A stretch of 64,000 bases of DNA from Reichenbachiella agariperforans (lineage in GTDB: Bacteria; Bacteroidota; Bacteroidia; Cytophagales; Cyclobacteriaceae), in NCBI RefSeq assembly GCF_900142205.1, contig NZ_FRAA01000001.1:774803-838802 (forward strand). The letters run 5' to 3'. Each line of letters opens with the position of its first letter. The stretch's first letter is position 1. Positions 1 through 7,922 of the stretch are shown piece by piece. Below the pieces are notes generated by a model, which searched no databases, was not told the origin of the DNA, and saw only the letters and a program-made list of their open reading frames with translations. The position numbers were made by a program, and so were the translations under genes.

Positions 1-406
1 GATTCCTTTTGATCAAATCATAATCAAGCATCTGTAACAGTCTACCCGTTCCATATCCGCCACGCGCACAGACTATACCGTCCACGTCAGGATTGCCAAA
101 CATCTCATGAAGGTCATCGACACGTTGCTGATCAGTCCCCGCAACAAAACCCGTTCTCACATTGTAGTTCTTAGATTTGACGACCTTAAAGCCTAGTGCC
201 TTCATGTTGGCTTCAGCCTTAGCTTCCGCATCCCCGACTAAAGCACTCCCTGGCGTGACCAATCCAACGGTATCCCCCACTGCCAAGGCTTTAGGCTTAA
301 TGATGGGCAACTCACCCTGCTGAGACCTGGCTTCTACACTTTGGTAAGGCAACACACTCGCTCCAGCCAACACTGCAGAACGCCCTATAAACTTTCTTCG
401 ATTCAT
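1..406 (-). CDS. S66 family LD-carboxypeptidase, C-terminus cut by window edge
   Basis: The first 135 residues are visible; the gene runs off the left end of the window. The N-terminus carries a twin-arginine-type signal (NRRKFIGR followed by a hydrophobic stretch), so export by Tat is likely. After it come segments typical of the S66 muramoyltetrapeptide LD-carboxypeptidase fold, including KPKALAVGDTVGLVTPGSA near residue 42 and VDGIVCARGGYGTGRLL near residue 110. The nucleophile serine (GYSD region) lies beyond the edge. The family cleaves the terminal D-amino acid from L,D-linked peptidoglycan peptides, or related amide bonds such as microcin C. The gene is a clear paralogue of the complete S66 gene at 59827-60885, with almost the same domain start and Tat signal. 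The start is the ATG at 404-406. Confidence 0.88.
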   Translation of the reverse strand, partial: MNRRKFIGRSAVLAGASVLPYQSVEARSQQGELPIIKPKALAVGDTVGLVTPGSALVGDAEAKAEANMKALGFKVVKSKNYNVRTGFVAGTDQQRVDDLHEMFGNPDVDGIVCARGGYGTGRLLQMLDYDLIKRN

Positions 407-1046
407 ACGATTTTGGATATTGTCCTTTTGGTTCTACCTGTAATTTTAACCTGAATTATGCAATTCAGTAGTTAATCGTTAAAAAGAAGAGGGTGAAAAA
501 GCAATAATCAATGTGCTAAGCAGCATCTTACTAAACATAAGAAAAAGGATACCATGGCAGATAGAAGACGGTATTACACCTACCTACTCTCCACAATCAA
601 ACAGAAGCGGCTTTTAACGGGACTTTTAAAAGAGATTATGTTAACGAACACTGCCTAGACAATCTTCTCCATGATCAGATACAAAACTGAGTCCAGTTTT
701 TAAGCGGAAAGAGCAAAAATAATGGCTAAGTAGTAGCGCCTAAAACAAAGCATGCTCATCTAGTTGGCATTTTAAAATGGCGAGTACCCCGTCAAACCAA
801 CGTAGCCTCTAGCGCAGCTATATACGCAATGCTCCACTTCGTCAACACAGCCTACCATCTTATGCCCATATGCAGGGAAATCGGAACGTTCTAAAAAAGC
901 ACATCAGAAGATGATCCTGCAGTGTTTTGTCCTCCAAATGGTATCCTACTCTCCTCTCCTCCGCTATACCCTCCCACCAGCAAAGGCAGGGTAAAGTCGA
1001 CACTACAGTACTAAGCACATCGAATCACCTTACTTGATATACTTTT

Positions 1047-1127
1047 GATATATATCTAAATTGATTTAGATATATATCTTTTTTACTTTACATATATATC
1101 TTTTTATATTTAGATATATATCTAAAT
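1047..1127. repeat. cluster of AT-rich palindromes built on GATATATATC
   Basis: Two perfect inverted repeats lie within 81 bases. The first has 15-base arms (GATATATATCTAAAT at 1047-1061 and its complement at 1064-1078) around a 2-base centre. The second is the 20-base self-complementary ATTTAGATATATATCTAAAT at 1108-1127. A degenerate copy, CATATATATCTTTTT, lies between them at 1091-1105. The block could be a multi-site operator, a DNA unwinding or bending region, or decayed element ends. The sequence alone does not choose between these. Confidence 0.7.
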
Positions 1128-1131
1128 GGTA

Positions 1132-1169
1132 GAACCACCTGTAGTGTCAAGCCACAAGACAGGTGGTTC
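1132..1169. repeat. GC-containing hairpin next to AT palindromes
   Basis: An 11-base perfect stem (GAACCACCTGT at 1132-1142, ACAGGTGGTTC at 1159-1169) encloses a 16-base loop, starting 5 bases after the AT palindrome cluster. There is no T-tract on either side, so it is not a typical intrinsic terminator. Confidence 0.6.
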
Positions 1170-1287
1170 ATACACGCCCCTGCTGTCACCCATAAAGGTT
1201 GTGCCTAATAGGATCATATGGACGCCCATTCATTGCATATTTCATCAAGCTTTTTCTCTGTGGCAGAGACCTAAACAATAGATGCCC

Positions 1288-2034
1288 CTACCCGTCATCT
1301 GTCAAGCGGTAGTTTTTGATTTTGAACTCCTCTGCAAAGCCTAGTTTGAGATAGAGCCCTTTGCCCATCTCAGAGGCTTGCAGTGTGACGTATTGGCTCT
1401 TGTCCTCTGTAGCGAGGTGGAGCAACTGGTTCATCAGTTGGTTTGCTAATCCCTTTCGCCTACCCGCTGGTGCTATGCCCATGGCATGGATTCCTGTCAC
1501 CTCTCCGGTCTGATAAGTGATCGCCGTACCTATGGCTTGGGTTTGATAGTGGGCGATGTAGTAATTGATCTCAACATGCGTATGCATGATTAAATCAGGG
1601 TGGATTTCATACCCAAAAGCAGCGAAAAAGAGCTTGCTCCATGTGATCGCCTCTTCTCTCGTCGAGACCCGCGTGATTTTCAAATCGATTTGTTCTTCAT
1701 AGGGCTCATGCAGTTTCAGAGACATCCCCGTTTGCTCAAAAAGTTTGACAAAGCCATTTTGCGTTAATAGTTGCTCCGAATCACTGCCATAGATATCCCA
1801 ATAGGGCACAATGAGATTGGGGGATTCAGCGAAAACATGTTCTTTGGCTAGCTCTAGTGATTCCTGATCCAAATCATCATGAAACCACAGTCGATTGGGC
1901 CACTGCAAATCGTCACATGCTACATAATTGAACCTTGACGAAGAAACAAAGCTGCTTTTGAAACGTCCCGCCTCTGTCCACAAAGAAGTCAGGTTATGTA
2001 TATTTTGATAGATTATCTTAGTCTTGTTTTTCAT
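1288..2034 (-). CDS. GNAT family N-acetyltransferase
   Basis: The protein has 248 residues when started at MKNKTKIIYQ. A longer in-frame reading from 2166 is unlikely because it would run into the preceding gene. The GNAT acetyl-CoA loop is visible in the C-terminal third as APAGRRKGLANQL, matching the R/Q-x-x-G-x-G/A pyrophosphate-binding motif, followed by the usual aromatic C-terminal strand (GLYLKLGFAEEF). The N-terminal half resembles a second, degenerate acetyltransferase fold. The acceptor cannot be deduced. The ATG at 2034 overlaps the stop of the upstream transporter gene in an ATGA arrangement, so the two are probably translationally coupled. Confidence 0.8.
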   Translation of the reverse strand: MKNKTKIIYQNIHNLTSLWTEAGRFKSSFVSSSRFNYVACDDLQWPNRLWFHDDLDQESLELAKEHVFAESPNLIVPYWDIYGSDSEQLLTQNGFVKLFEQTGMSLKLHEPYEEQIDLKITRVSTREEAITWSKLFFAAFGYEIHPDLIMHTHVEINYYIAHYQTQAIGTAITYQTGEVTGIHAMGIAPAGRRKGLANQLMNQLLHLATEDKSQYVTLQASEMGKGLYLKLGFAEEFKIKNYRLTDDG

Positions 2035-2480
2035 GTCCAATTGATTAAAAAGATCCCTCCTATCATGGCTAGCACACCCGCTATTCGTTGGAGGGTCATG
2101 GGTTCGACGGGTAGATTGAGCCATCCAAAATGCCCTGCCACCACGGCGAAGAGCAATTGTCCACACAGCCCAAAAGAGATCATGGTCGATACGCCTAGTT
2201 TAGGGATCGTGTAATAATACAAGCTGATCCCCACCACACTAAAAAAACCTCCTGTACACCATAAATAAACGGGTACATCTTTCAGTTGATGGACGGTAGG
2301 GAATGTCCTGACGCTACACAGCACCATGACTATCGCAAAAATACTACTACTCAAAAAGGCCACCACGGAGGCCAACAACGGGTGCTTGAGCAATACGCCC
2401 AAATGCGCATTCAAGCCACCTTGGGCCGCTAAAAACACCCCTCCAACACAGGCTAAAAGTGATAATGTATATTGATTCAT
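2031..2480 (-). CDS. YdcZ/DUF606-type small DMT transporter
   Basis: This is a 149-residue hydrophobic protein with about five predicted membrane helices, the usual length and topology of the DUF606 (YdcZ) branch of the drug/metabolite transporter superfamily. Such proteins are half the size of EamA transporters and probably act as dimers in the inner membrane. A small-residue motif near the start (GGVFLAAQGGLNAHLG) and the closing helix (LAMIGGIFLINW) fit the family. The substrate is unknown. The stop codon overlaps the start of the GNAT gene. The divergent-looking ORFs on the other strand here are shadows. Confidence 0.8.
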   Translation of the reverse strand: MNQYTLSLLACVGGVFLAAQGGLNAHLGVLLKHPLLASVVAFLSSSIFAIVMVLCSVRTFPTVHQLKDVPVYLWCTGGFFSVVGISLYYYTIPKLGVSTMISFGLCGQLLFAVVAGHFGWLNLPVEPMTLQRIAGVLAMIGGIFLINWT

Positions 2481-2533
2481 GCTGCAATGATGAGGGATTC
2501 AATCACCAATTGCATTTACATAGGTTGATGTCG

Positions 2534-3133
2534 CTACTTTTTTAGTGCTTTTCTAATTCTACTGAGTTGTGTAGGAGTGATCCCGAGGTGGGAGGCGATA
2601 TGATGCTGCGCAATGCGCTTATCCAACAGAGGATGTTTTTCGAGCAGTTTCAAATACCGCTCACTGGCATTTTCCATGACGATGGAAATCTCTCGTTGCT
2701 CCTTGTCTATGATCCAGTTCTGCTCGATATAGGCGATGTAAAAGCGCTTAATGTCTTCATTCTCCTCCATCAACTGCTTATAAGCCCCGAAGTTAAAATT
2801 GATCAATACAGCATCCTCTAAAGCATCTATGGCGATGTAGGAAGGCGCCTGCAGGAGTAACGACACCTTGGAGGCAGGAAAGCTATGCTCTAGAAAGATA
2901 TTTTTGGTGTAAATATTACCTTGGCTATCTGCGGCAAAGGTTCGCATGATACCCTTGCAGATGAAGTGAATATTCTTGGCCGTCTGCCCAGCGCTGAGGA
3001 TGGTTTCTCCCTTTTTGACGGATTGAAATCGTATGATCTCCCGAATGCGTGACCATGACTCTTCTGATAACTTAGAATAGCTGTTAAAAGCATCCTTGAG
3101 TGCTAAAATGTATTTCTCCTCTACAGTTTCCAT
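2534..3133 (-). CDS. Crp/Fnr family transcriptional regulator
   Basis: The 199-residue protein has a cyclic-nucleotide-binding-like beta barrel at about residues 25-115, a long dimer helix, and a C-terminal helix-turn-helix at about 165-199 (HHIASHLGITPTQLSRIRKAL). It is of the short Bacteroidota type, in which the residues that contact cAMP in Crp are not obviously retained, so the ligand may be absent or different. It sits 53 bases upstream of the YdcZ/GNAT pair on the same strand and could regulate it. An interrupted palindrome just upstream of its start (3147-3182) is a candidate autoregulatory site. Confidence 0.9.
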   Translation of the reverse strand: METVEEKYILALKDAFNSYSKLSEESWSRIREIIRFQSVKKGETILSAGQTAKNIHFICKGIMRTFAADSQGNIYTKNIFLEHSFPASKVSLLLQAPSYIAIDALEDAVLINFNFGAYKQLMEENEDIKRFYIAYIEQNWIIDKEQREISIVMENASERYLKLLEKHPLLDKRIAQHHIASHLGITPTQLSRIRKALKK

Positions 3134-3146
3134 CTGTACGTATGCT

Positions 3147-3182
3147 ATCTTGTATACCTATGTGTATACTAAGGTACAAGAT
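3147..3182. promoter_or_regulatory. candidate operator upstream of the Crp-family gene
   Basis: ATCTTGTATACCT at 3147-3159 is mirrored by AGGTACAAGAT at 3172-3182, with a two-base indel between the arms. An additional GTATA/TATAC pair sits in the centre. The site is 14 bases upstream of the Crp-family start codon. Interrupted palindromes like this are typical Crp-family targets, so self-regulation is a reasonable inference. Confidence 0.45.
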
Positions 3183-3249
3183 TAGTAGTCGCTGGTGAGG
3201 AAATCAACCACTTCTAATTAAAACGAGGTTAATAAAACTTAGCGTAAAG

Positions 3250-3287
3250 CCAAGGTCTTCCCTCGCTGGTAGTAAGGAAGACCTTGG
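3250..3287 (-). terminator. intrinsic terminator-like hairpin after the metalloprotease
   Basis: A 12-base perfect stem (CCAAGGTCTTCC at 3250-3261, GGAAGACCTTGG at 3276-3287) begins 8 bases past the protease stop codon on the minus strand. The T-tract that follows is weak, so some read-through toward the Crp gene is possible. Confidence 0.65.
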
Positions 3288-3295
3288 TTGTACTT

Positions 3296-5914
3296 TTATT
3301 TCTTGTAAAACTTGCGGAAGCTCTCTCCATCCTGAGTAGAGATGACTACCAGGTACATGCCTTGTTTTAGGGAGGACACGTCTATCTTCTCGATAGGTGA
3401 AACTACTTGGTAGTGGAGCATTGTTTTCCCATTCAGGTCCACAACTCTGATCTGCTCGGCCTGATAGATCAGCGATGGAGACAGGTTCAGTTCGTCGTGT
3501 GCTGGATTAGGGTATAGCATAGCGAGCTGATCTGTATTTGGGATGCTGAGTATATTGGCGTCTAATTGTATCGTGTTGCTATAAGCGGATGTGCCTTCAA
3601 TGTTATACGCTGCGACTCGATAGGCATAGCTATTGCCCGCATTGATGGTCTCGTCCACATAGCGATTGACATCAATGGTTGTTTTGGCGATCTCTTCGAA
3701 ACTGTCATCACCATGGCTTCTTTCTATGATAAAACCATCTTCGAAATCACTGTTGTCTTCCCATGTCAACTCTACTTTAGCAGTGCTTAATCTAGTCCCG
3801 ACTAGTGCTGTAGAGGCTTCAGGAACAGCTACCTCAGAAGGCTCCACGCTAAAGTTGGTATCATTCACATTGAAAAACACATTGTCAACAGCCTTGACCA
3901 TAATCCGTGCTTTGGATGTAGCTAGATTGGGGAGTCTGATGATTTCAGAGCCATCATTGGCCGTGCTTTGCACCAAGGTCACATCAAAATTCTCTCCTCC
4001 ATCGATCGAGTATAGGATGGATACATTCTGACAGTTGACAGGTGCGTTGTTCGTATTGGCGACATCCCATTCCAGCTTGACATTGCTAAATCCAGCATAG
4101 CTAGGCTCGGTAAAGGCTGAAGTCACCTCAAAAGGCCCTGCCACATCAGTAGACGAAAAGGATATTAGTTCATTAGTCACCCCGCCTAGATTGTCTCTGA
4201 CAGTCACCACAAAATTCAAATCTCTTGTTTTGAAAGGCAGCACCTCTACATTGGAACTAAGGTCACCAGCCAGCACCTCCTCTATTTGAGGGAAGTACCG
4301 CAAACTTTCGAGACTTGGCGGAAAACTTCTAAACAAAGGGCCATCACCTTCAAACGCAGAAGCTAACTGTTCATCTTGCAGAGCCAATATCGCATCTATA
4401 AATTCTGGTGTAGCGTTAGGATTTTCTTCCAGCTCTTCTCTCGTCAACAGCGGACCAAAATCATGGTCTTTCAAATACTCTTGCTTTAATGTTTGATCAA
4501 ATTGCTCCCAACAGTAAGTCAGGGTATTGTCATCAGTATCCTCTCCATTTGCTTCTAATGCAAAGGGCGTATTGATGGGTATAACAAAGCCTCCCTCTGG
4601 TATTTGTACTGTGGGTGGCGTATTGCCTGTCTCTACCTGCGTGGCACATGATGCGATCTCCTCATTGATATAGCGCAATATTTGCGTTGAAGATATGGCA
4701 TGGAAATAATCTCCCGTTTCTGACAAAGGCACAATATCAGCATCTCCGCAGAACCCCGCATAACTCATGATGGTACTGCCGCTACCCAGCTCATAAGCAT
4801 CCCGTATGGTAAACGAAGAGGCTTCAGCAACAGAACTGGTACCACTACATCTACCAGACCAGCTATGAAGTGCCTCAAAGAGATGTCCTATTTCGTGCCC
4901 TACATAGAGAGAAGCATAAGAAACACCAAGGTTCTTTGTGAAACTGCTAAAATCAGCCATGGCGGCAGCCTTAAACTGTCTACATACATGTCCAGCTGAT
5001 GCTTGAGCGCCAAGTCCCTTACCTGTTGAGGTGAACAGAAAGCCCAAATCGTAATTATCAAAACCGATTACTTCATCCAGGTGTTCTTGATTGAAGACTC
5101 TTAACTGCTGAGTAACTTTAGGAATATCTTTATAGGGGTCAGATCCGGCTGAGTAAACAAGCTGGTCATTGTCGGCGATTAACTCAAAGGTAACCGCCAG
5201 CTCTTTTTCGAATATTGCAGTGATAAAATCTAAGGTCGTCACGATTGCTTCAATAGTCTTTACTTTACCGCCGTAGAGGGAGGTGTATCCGCTCTCTGCC
5301 GCTATCGCTATTCGGTACTTTTTCATTTGCTTTCCGATAGCCACTTTCTTGAAAACATCATTGCTTAATACTCTTGAGCTTGGTGAGTTTTCAAGTGAAG
5401 AGTTCTCTAGTTCTTCAACAATAAAATCACTATAGTGGTTAGCGTTTAGATATTCATTTTTATAATAACTCACATAGCTTGTACTCTCAAAACTCTCCGG
5501 CTCTATCACCACAGTCCCCTCTTGGGTAAAGACAATGCCAGTCATCCCGGCAGAGGTGATCGTAAATCGCACGCGCTCGCCTTTGGAGCTGACGCCTTTG
5601 AAGGTTTTGATCTCGGGATATTTTCCCTGTAGACCTTTGGACATTAGGTTTGATGACTGAACGGTAAATACCATCTCTTTACCATGGGGATCCAGAAAGG
5701 AAATTTGAGACTCACCTTTTCTAGATGCTTGTCTCAAAAACGGATCTAACACGGACTTATTCAGTTCACTTCTATGAATTTGAATTCCCGCCCATTTAGA
5801 CTCAAGCTTTGTGTTACCACTAGATTGATTCCATACGGAAGTATTTTGGGCACTTAGGATTTGGGGTATGAGACAGGTGAAAAAAAGGAAATATTTTATC
5901 GTTTCGTACTTCAT
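3296..5914 (-). CDS. secreted reprolysin-like metalloprotease with T9SS sorting domain
   Basis: This is an 872-residue secreted protein. A Sec signal peptide covers about residues 1-22. The metzincin zinc motif HEIGHLFEALH gives ligands H340, H344 and H350 with catalytic E341, and a Met-turn (TIMSYAGFC, M383) follows. The canonical metzincin glycine at the third position after HExxH is a glutamate here. Ig/fibronectin-like segments span about residues 430-780, with a fibronectin type III-like domain near 700-780. The last 80 residues form a type A T9SS C-terminal domain (YPNPAHDELNLSP, then GMYLVVISTQDG). The protein should cross the outer membrane by the type IX system and degrade extracellular protein. 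It is monocistronic, with its own terminator and a 771-base gap upstream. Confidence 0.9.
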   Translation of the reverse strand: MKYETIKYFLFFTCLIPQILSAQNTSVWNQSSGNTKLESKWAGIQIHRSELNKSVLDPFLRQASRKGESQISFLDPHGKEMVFTVQSSNLMSKGLQGKYPEIKTFKGVSSKGERVRFTITSAGMTGIVFTQEGTVVIEPESFESTSYVSYYKNEYLNANHYSDFIVEELENSSLENSPSSRVLSNDVFKKVAIGKQMKKYRIAIAAESGYTSLYGGKVKTIEAIVTTLDFITAIFEKELAVTFELIADNDQLVYSAGSDPYKDIPKVTQQLRVFNQEHLDEVIGFDNYDLGFLFTSTGKGLGAQASAGHVCRQFKAAAMADFSSFTKNLGVSYASLYVGHEIGHLFEALHSWSGRCSGTSSVAEASSFTIRDAYELGSGSTIMSYAGFCGDADIVPLSETGDYFHAISSTQILRYINEEIASCATQVETGNTPPTVQIPEGGFVIPINTPFALEANGEDTDDNTLTYCWEQFDQTLKQEYLKDHDFGPLLTREELEENPNATPEFIDAILALQDEQLASAFEGDGPLFRSFPPSLESLRYFPQIEEVLAGDLSSNVEVLPFKTRDLNFVVTVRDNLGGVTNELISFSSTDVAGPFEVTSAFTEPSYAGFSNVKLEWDVANTNNAPVNCQNVSILYSIDGGENFDVTLVQSTANDGSEIIRLPNLATSKARIMVKAVDNVFFNVNDTNFSVEPSEVAVPEASTALVGTRLSTAKVELTWEDNSDFEDGFIIERSHGDDSFEEIAKTTIDVNRYVDETINAGNSYAYRVAAYNIEGTSAYSNTIQLDANILSIPNTDQLAMLYPNPAHDELNLSPSLIYQAEQIRVVDLNGKTMLHYQVVSPIEKIDVSSLKQGMYLVVISTQDGESFRKFYKK

Positions 5915-6214
5915 TGACTTTATAGTATTAATTCAAATGACAATTCGTGTAAAATAACGACCTCTCTGATAACCAACAGCGTATTATTCCGCCAATTCAT
6001 ATAACAAACCCGACGTTATTCTGTATCAAAACGTCCGTATCTAGTCAAACCAGTAAGATCAAAGGCGTAGCATTTACACGGTTAGTACAGTGGCATAAAA
6101 AGTTGAGTTTCTTCAAAATGCATCATCAGAAAGCTACACATATGACCATAGACTTTCCGCCATCAATGACGTAAGAAAGAAACCAATACCTAGAAGTGTA
6201 AGAATGGTCAGTTG
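5915..6214. other. intergenic region without recognised features
   Basis: About 300 bases lie upstream of the protease start and before the palindromic element at 6215. No coding region or RNA was recognised. The protease promoter should be here, but I could not assign it. Confidence 0.5.
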
Positions 6215-6394
6215 GTATTTCTGGGGATAAAAATCAATATTCGACATTGAGCATTCGAGATTCATTATTCCAATCATTTAAATATTACCTCAAAGACGCA
6301 CAATAGGTGATTATTTTATATGAAAAACAATCACGAATTTCGAACAATGAATCTTGAATAACGAAGTGATCTACTACCTCTCCCCCAGAAATAC
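6215..6394. mobile_element. MITE-like composite palindromic element
   Basis: A 180-base non-coding block has nested inverted arms. The outer arms are perfect: GTATTTCTGGGG at 6215-6226 and CCCCAGAAATAC at 6383-6394. The inner arms match at 16 of 18 positions: ATTCGAGATTCATTATTC at 6253-6270 against GAACAATGAATCTTGAAT at 6342-6359. A third hairpin with 9 of 10 pairs lies at 6308-6317 and 6324-6333. The GAAT/TCGAA-rich inner arms resemble dispersed intergenic repeats found in Bacteroidota genomes. No target-site duplication is obvious and no transposase is encoded. It could be a MITE, a REP-like repeat or a structured RNA. Confidence 0.5.
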
Positions 6395-6445
6395 GGAGTG
6401 ATCCGCAAGACGTGTAAGGCGAGTTTTTCTCACCCATTACACAAC

Positions 6446-6475
6446 AAAAAAGGTCAGTAGATACTGACCTTTTTT
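6446..6475. terminator. strong bidirectional terminator hairpin
   Basis: AAAAAAGGTCAGTA at 6446-6459 and its perfect complement at 6462-6475 form a 14-base palindrome whose A/T ends supply a U-tract in either direction. It lies about 210 bases after cheY on the minus strand and is probably the back-up terminator of the chemosensory operon. Confidence 0.8.
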
Positions 6476-6584
6476 GTTTCTATACATTATTTCACACAAG
6501 TAACTACCCGTCAAATCCCTAGTTCATACAGGATGATTCATCTTAAATAACCGCAAGACGAATCACTACCAATGGTATATTGGA

Positions 6585-6612
6585 AAAATCCTACCAAATA
6601 TGGTAAGATTTT
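6585..6612 (-). terminator. first terminator of the chemosensory operon
   Basis: AAAATCCTACCA at 6585-6596 pairs with TGGTAAGATTTT at 6601-6612 (11 of 12 positions) around an AATA loop. Read on the minus strand the hairpin is followed by a run of five T. It starts about 75 bases after the cheY stop. Confidence 0.65.
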
Positions 6613-6685
6613 GCTCAAGGTCACTCTGCTTGCAAAGCTACGTTGCAAGTTCTACACCCAATATCTCAAACGTACTACAACTATC

Positions 6686-7051
6686 TTAGCTACCTATGTG
6701 CTTCTTGACCACATCTACTAAGTCATCCGCCGTAAAAGGCTTCACAATATAATCAGATGCTCCTAGCTCTATCCCTTCATTGATCACTGATTGCTGCCCC
6801 ACAGCACTCACCATGATCACTTTAGACTCTAGACCTTCGTCCATCAATACTCTCAATATGTCCGTACCAATCATATCTGGAAGAATATTGTCAAGCGTGA
6901 TAAGATCAGGCTTCAACTCCATCGCTAGATCGATCGCAGTCTCTCCATTCGGAGCTTCCCCTACTATTTCGAATCCTTCGTTAGATAATGCATCCTTGAT
7001 TAGTGTGCGCATGTACATAGAGTCGTCTACTACTAATATTCTCTTGCTCAT
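6686..7051 (-). CDS. cheY: CheY-type single-domain response regulator
   Basis: The 121-residue protein is a stand-alone receiver domain. The acidic pair is D9/D10, the phosphoacceptor is D54 (ITLDNILPDM), the switch serine is S82 and the conserved lysine is K104 (IVKPF). It should be phosphorylated by the CheA encoded upstream. As no flagellar switch genes are visible, its target is probably not a FliM ring; in gliding Bacteroidota the target of CheY is poorly defined. It is the last gene of the chemosensory operon, four bases after cheR. Confidence 0.93.
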   Translation of the reverse strand: MSKRILVVDDSMYMRTLIKDALSNEGFEIVGEAPNGETAIDLAMELKPDLITLDNILPDMIGTDILRVLMDEGLESKVIMVSAVGQQSVINEGIELGASDYIVKPFTADDLVDVVKKHIGS

Positions 7052-7055
7052 AAGC

Positions 7056-7883
7056 TCAATATTTATTTATTTTCTTTTTGTAAATTCTTGTTCTAACATC
7101 ATAAGTATCAAATATCTGTTTGCCACCATCTGGCATGATATCATAATACCCTATTACCAAGTAACCACCCTCGTTCAAACAATCATTGAACAAGTTTAGC
7201 ACTTTTAATTTCAAAGTCTCGTCAAAATATATCATTACATTTCGACAAAATATTATATCAAATTTTTCACGAACATGATCTTGTACCAAGTTGTGTTTTC
7301 TGAAAGTAATATGTCTTTTATAATCCTGTCGGATCACGGCATCTTTCTCTTTGAACTCGAAAAAATCATCCATTTTCCGTTTTGGATAAAATTCCAGAAA
7401 TGGCTTTAGATATTGTTTCATAATCAAGAGTGAATACACCCCGTTCTTTGCTTTATTCAGTGCTGCATCACTCAAATCGGTTGCTAGCGATTTGGTCTTG
7501 TAAAGCATCCCTTTTTCATCTAAAACCATACTCATGGTGTACACTTCCTCTCCGGTAGAACATCCCGCATGCCAGATTTTGAGTTGAGACTTATTTTTGA
7601 ACTTGTCCAAAATATTATCTCTAATCATGATCCATGCATCTGGATTTCTAAACAGCTCAGTCAGATTGACCAATAAGTCATCTATCCCATCTAAGAAAAA
7701 CTGTTTATCCTTCAATATCCGAGACCATAACTCCAGCATAGATCCAATCTTATGTTTCATCATGAGTCGAACGATACTTCGTTTGAAGGATTTTTTTTCA
7801 TAGTTTGTAAAATCCAAACCGTATCTATTCTTCATCGCCTGCATCAAAGCATTCAACTCTTCATCGGATATACTTTCTACCAC
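7056..7883 (-). CDS. cheR: CheR chemoreceptor glutamate methyltransferase
   Basis: The 275-residue protein has the all-helical CheR N-domain (about 5-75) and the SAM-dependent methyltransferase domain (about 80-275). Diagnostic segments are LTELFRNPDAW, the SAM-binding loop HAGCSTGEEVYTMS and IFCRNVMIYFD. It methylates glutamates on MCPs and works against CheB from the same operon. No C-terminal TPR extension or pentapeptide-tether binding insertion is apparent. It lies between the CheC-like gene and cheY. Confidence 0.94.
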   Translation of the reverse strand: MVESISDEELNALMQAMKNRYGLDFTNYEKKSFKRSIVRLMMKHKIGSMLELWSRILKDKQFFLDGIDDLLVNLTELFRNPDAWIMIRDNILDKFKNKSQLKIWHAGCSTGEEVYTMSMVLDEKGMLYKTKSLATDLSDAALNKAKNGVYSLLIMKQYLKPFLEFYPKRKMDDFFEFKEKDAVIRQDYKRHITFRKHNLVQDHVREKFDIIFCRNVMIYFDETLKLKVLNLFNDCLNEGGYLVIGYYDIMPDGGKQIFDTYDVRTRIYKKKINKY

Positions 7884-7922
7884 GGGCTACAGGTTAGTTT
7901 ACAGTTTGTACTATTGAATAAA

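Larger units (their letters stand above)
407..1287. other. gene-poor intergenic region
   Basis: This stretch of about 880 bases separates the 5' end of the S66 gene from the 3' end of the GNAT gene. I find no convincing coding region in any frame. It holds the AT-rich palindrome cluster at 1047-1127 and the hairpin at 1132-1169, listed separately. The S66 promoter should lie in its first 100 bases, but I do not see a clean match to the Bacteroidota -7 consensus. Confidence 0.6.

Noticed and set aside
554-658. 34-residue open frame starting ATGGCAGATAGAAGA with an AAAAAGGAT upstream
   Set aside because: It is short, has no recognisable domain or signal, lies in a gene-poor stretch and has no sign of conservation that I can test.
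865-1010. Glycine/serine-rich open frame on the minus strand
   Set aside because: It has no start codon after the upstream stop and no family resemblance; probably chance.
2035-2166. N-terminal extension of the GNAT gene by 44 residues
   Set aside because: It would overlap the YdcZ coding region in another frame, while the ATGA overlap at 2031-2034 gives a natural coupled start.
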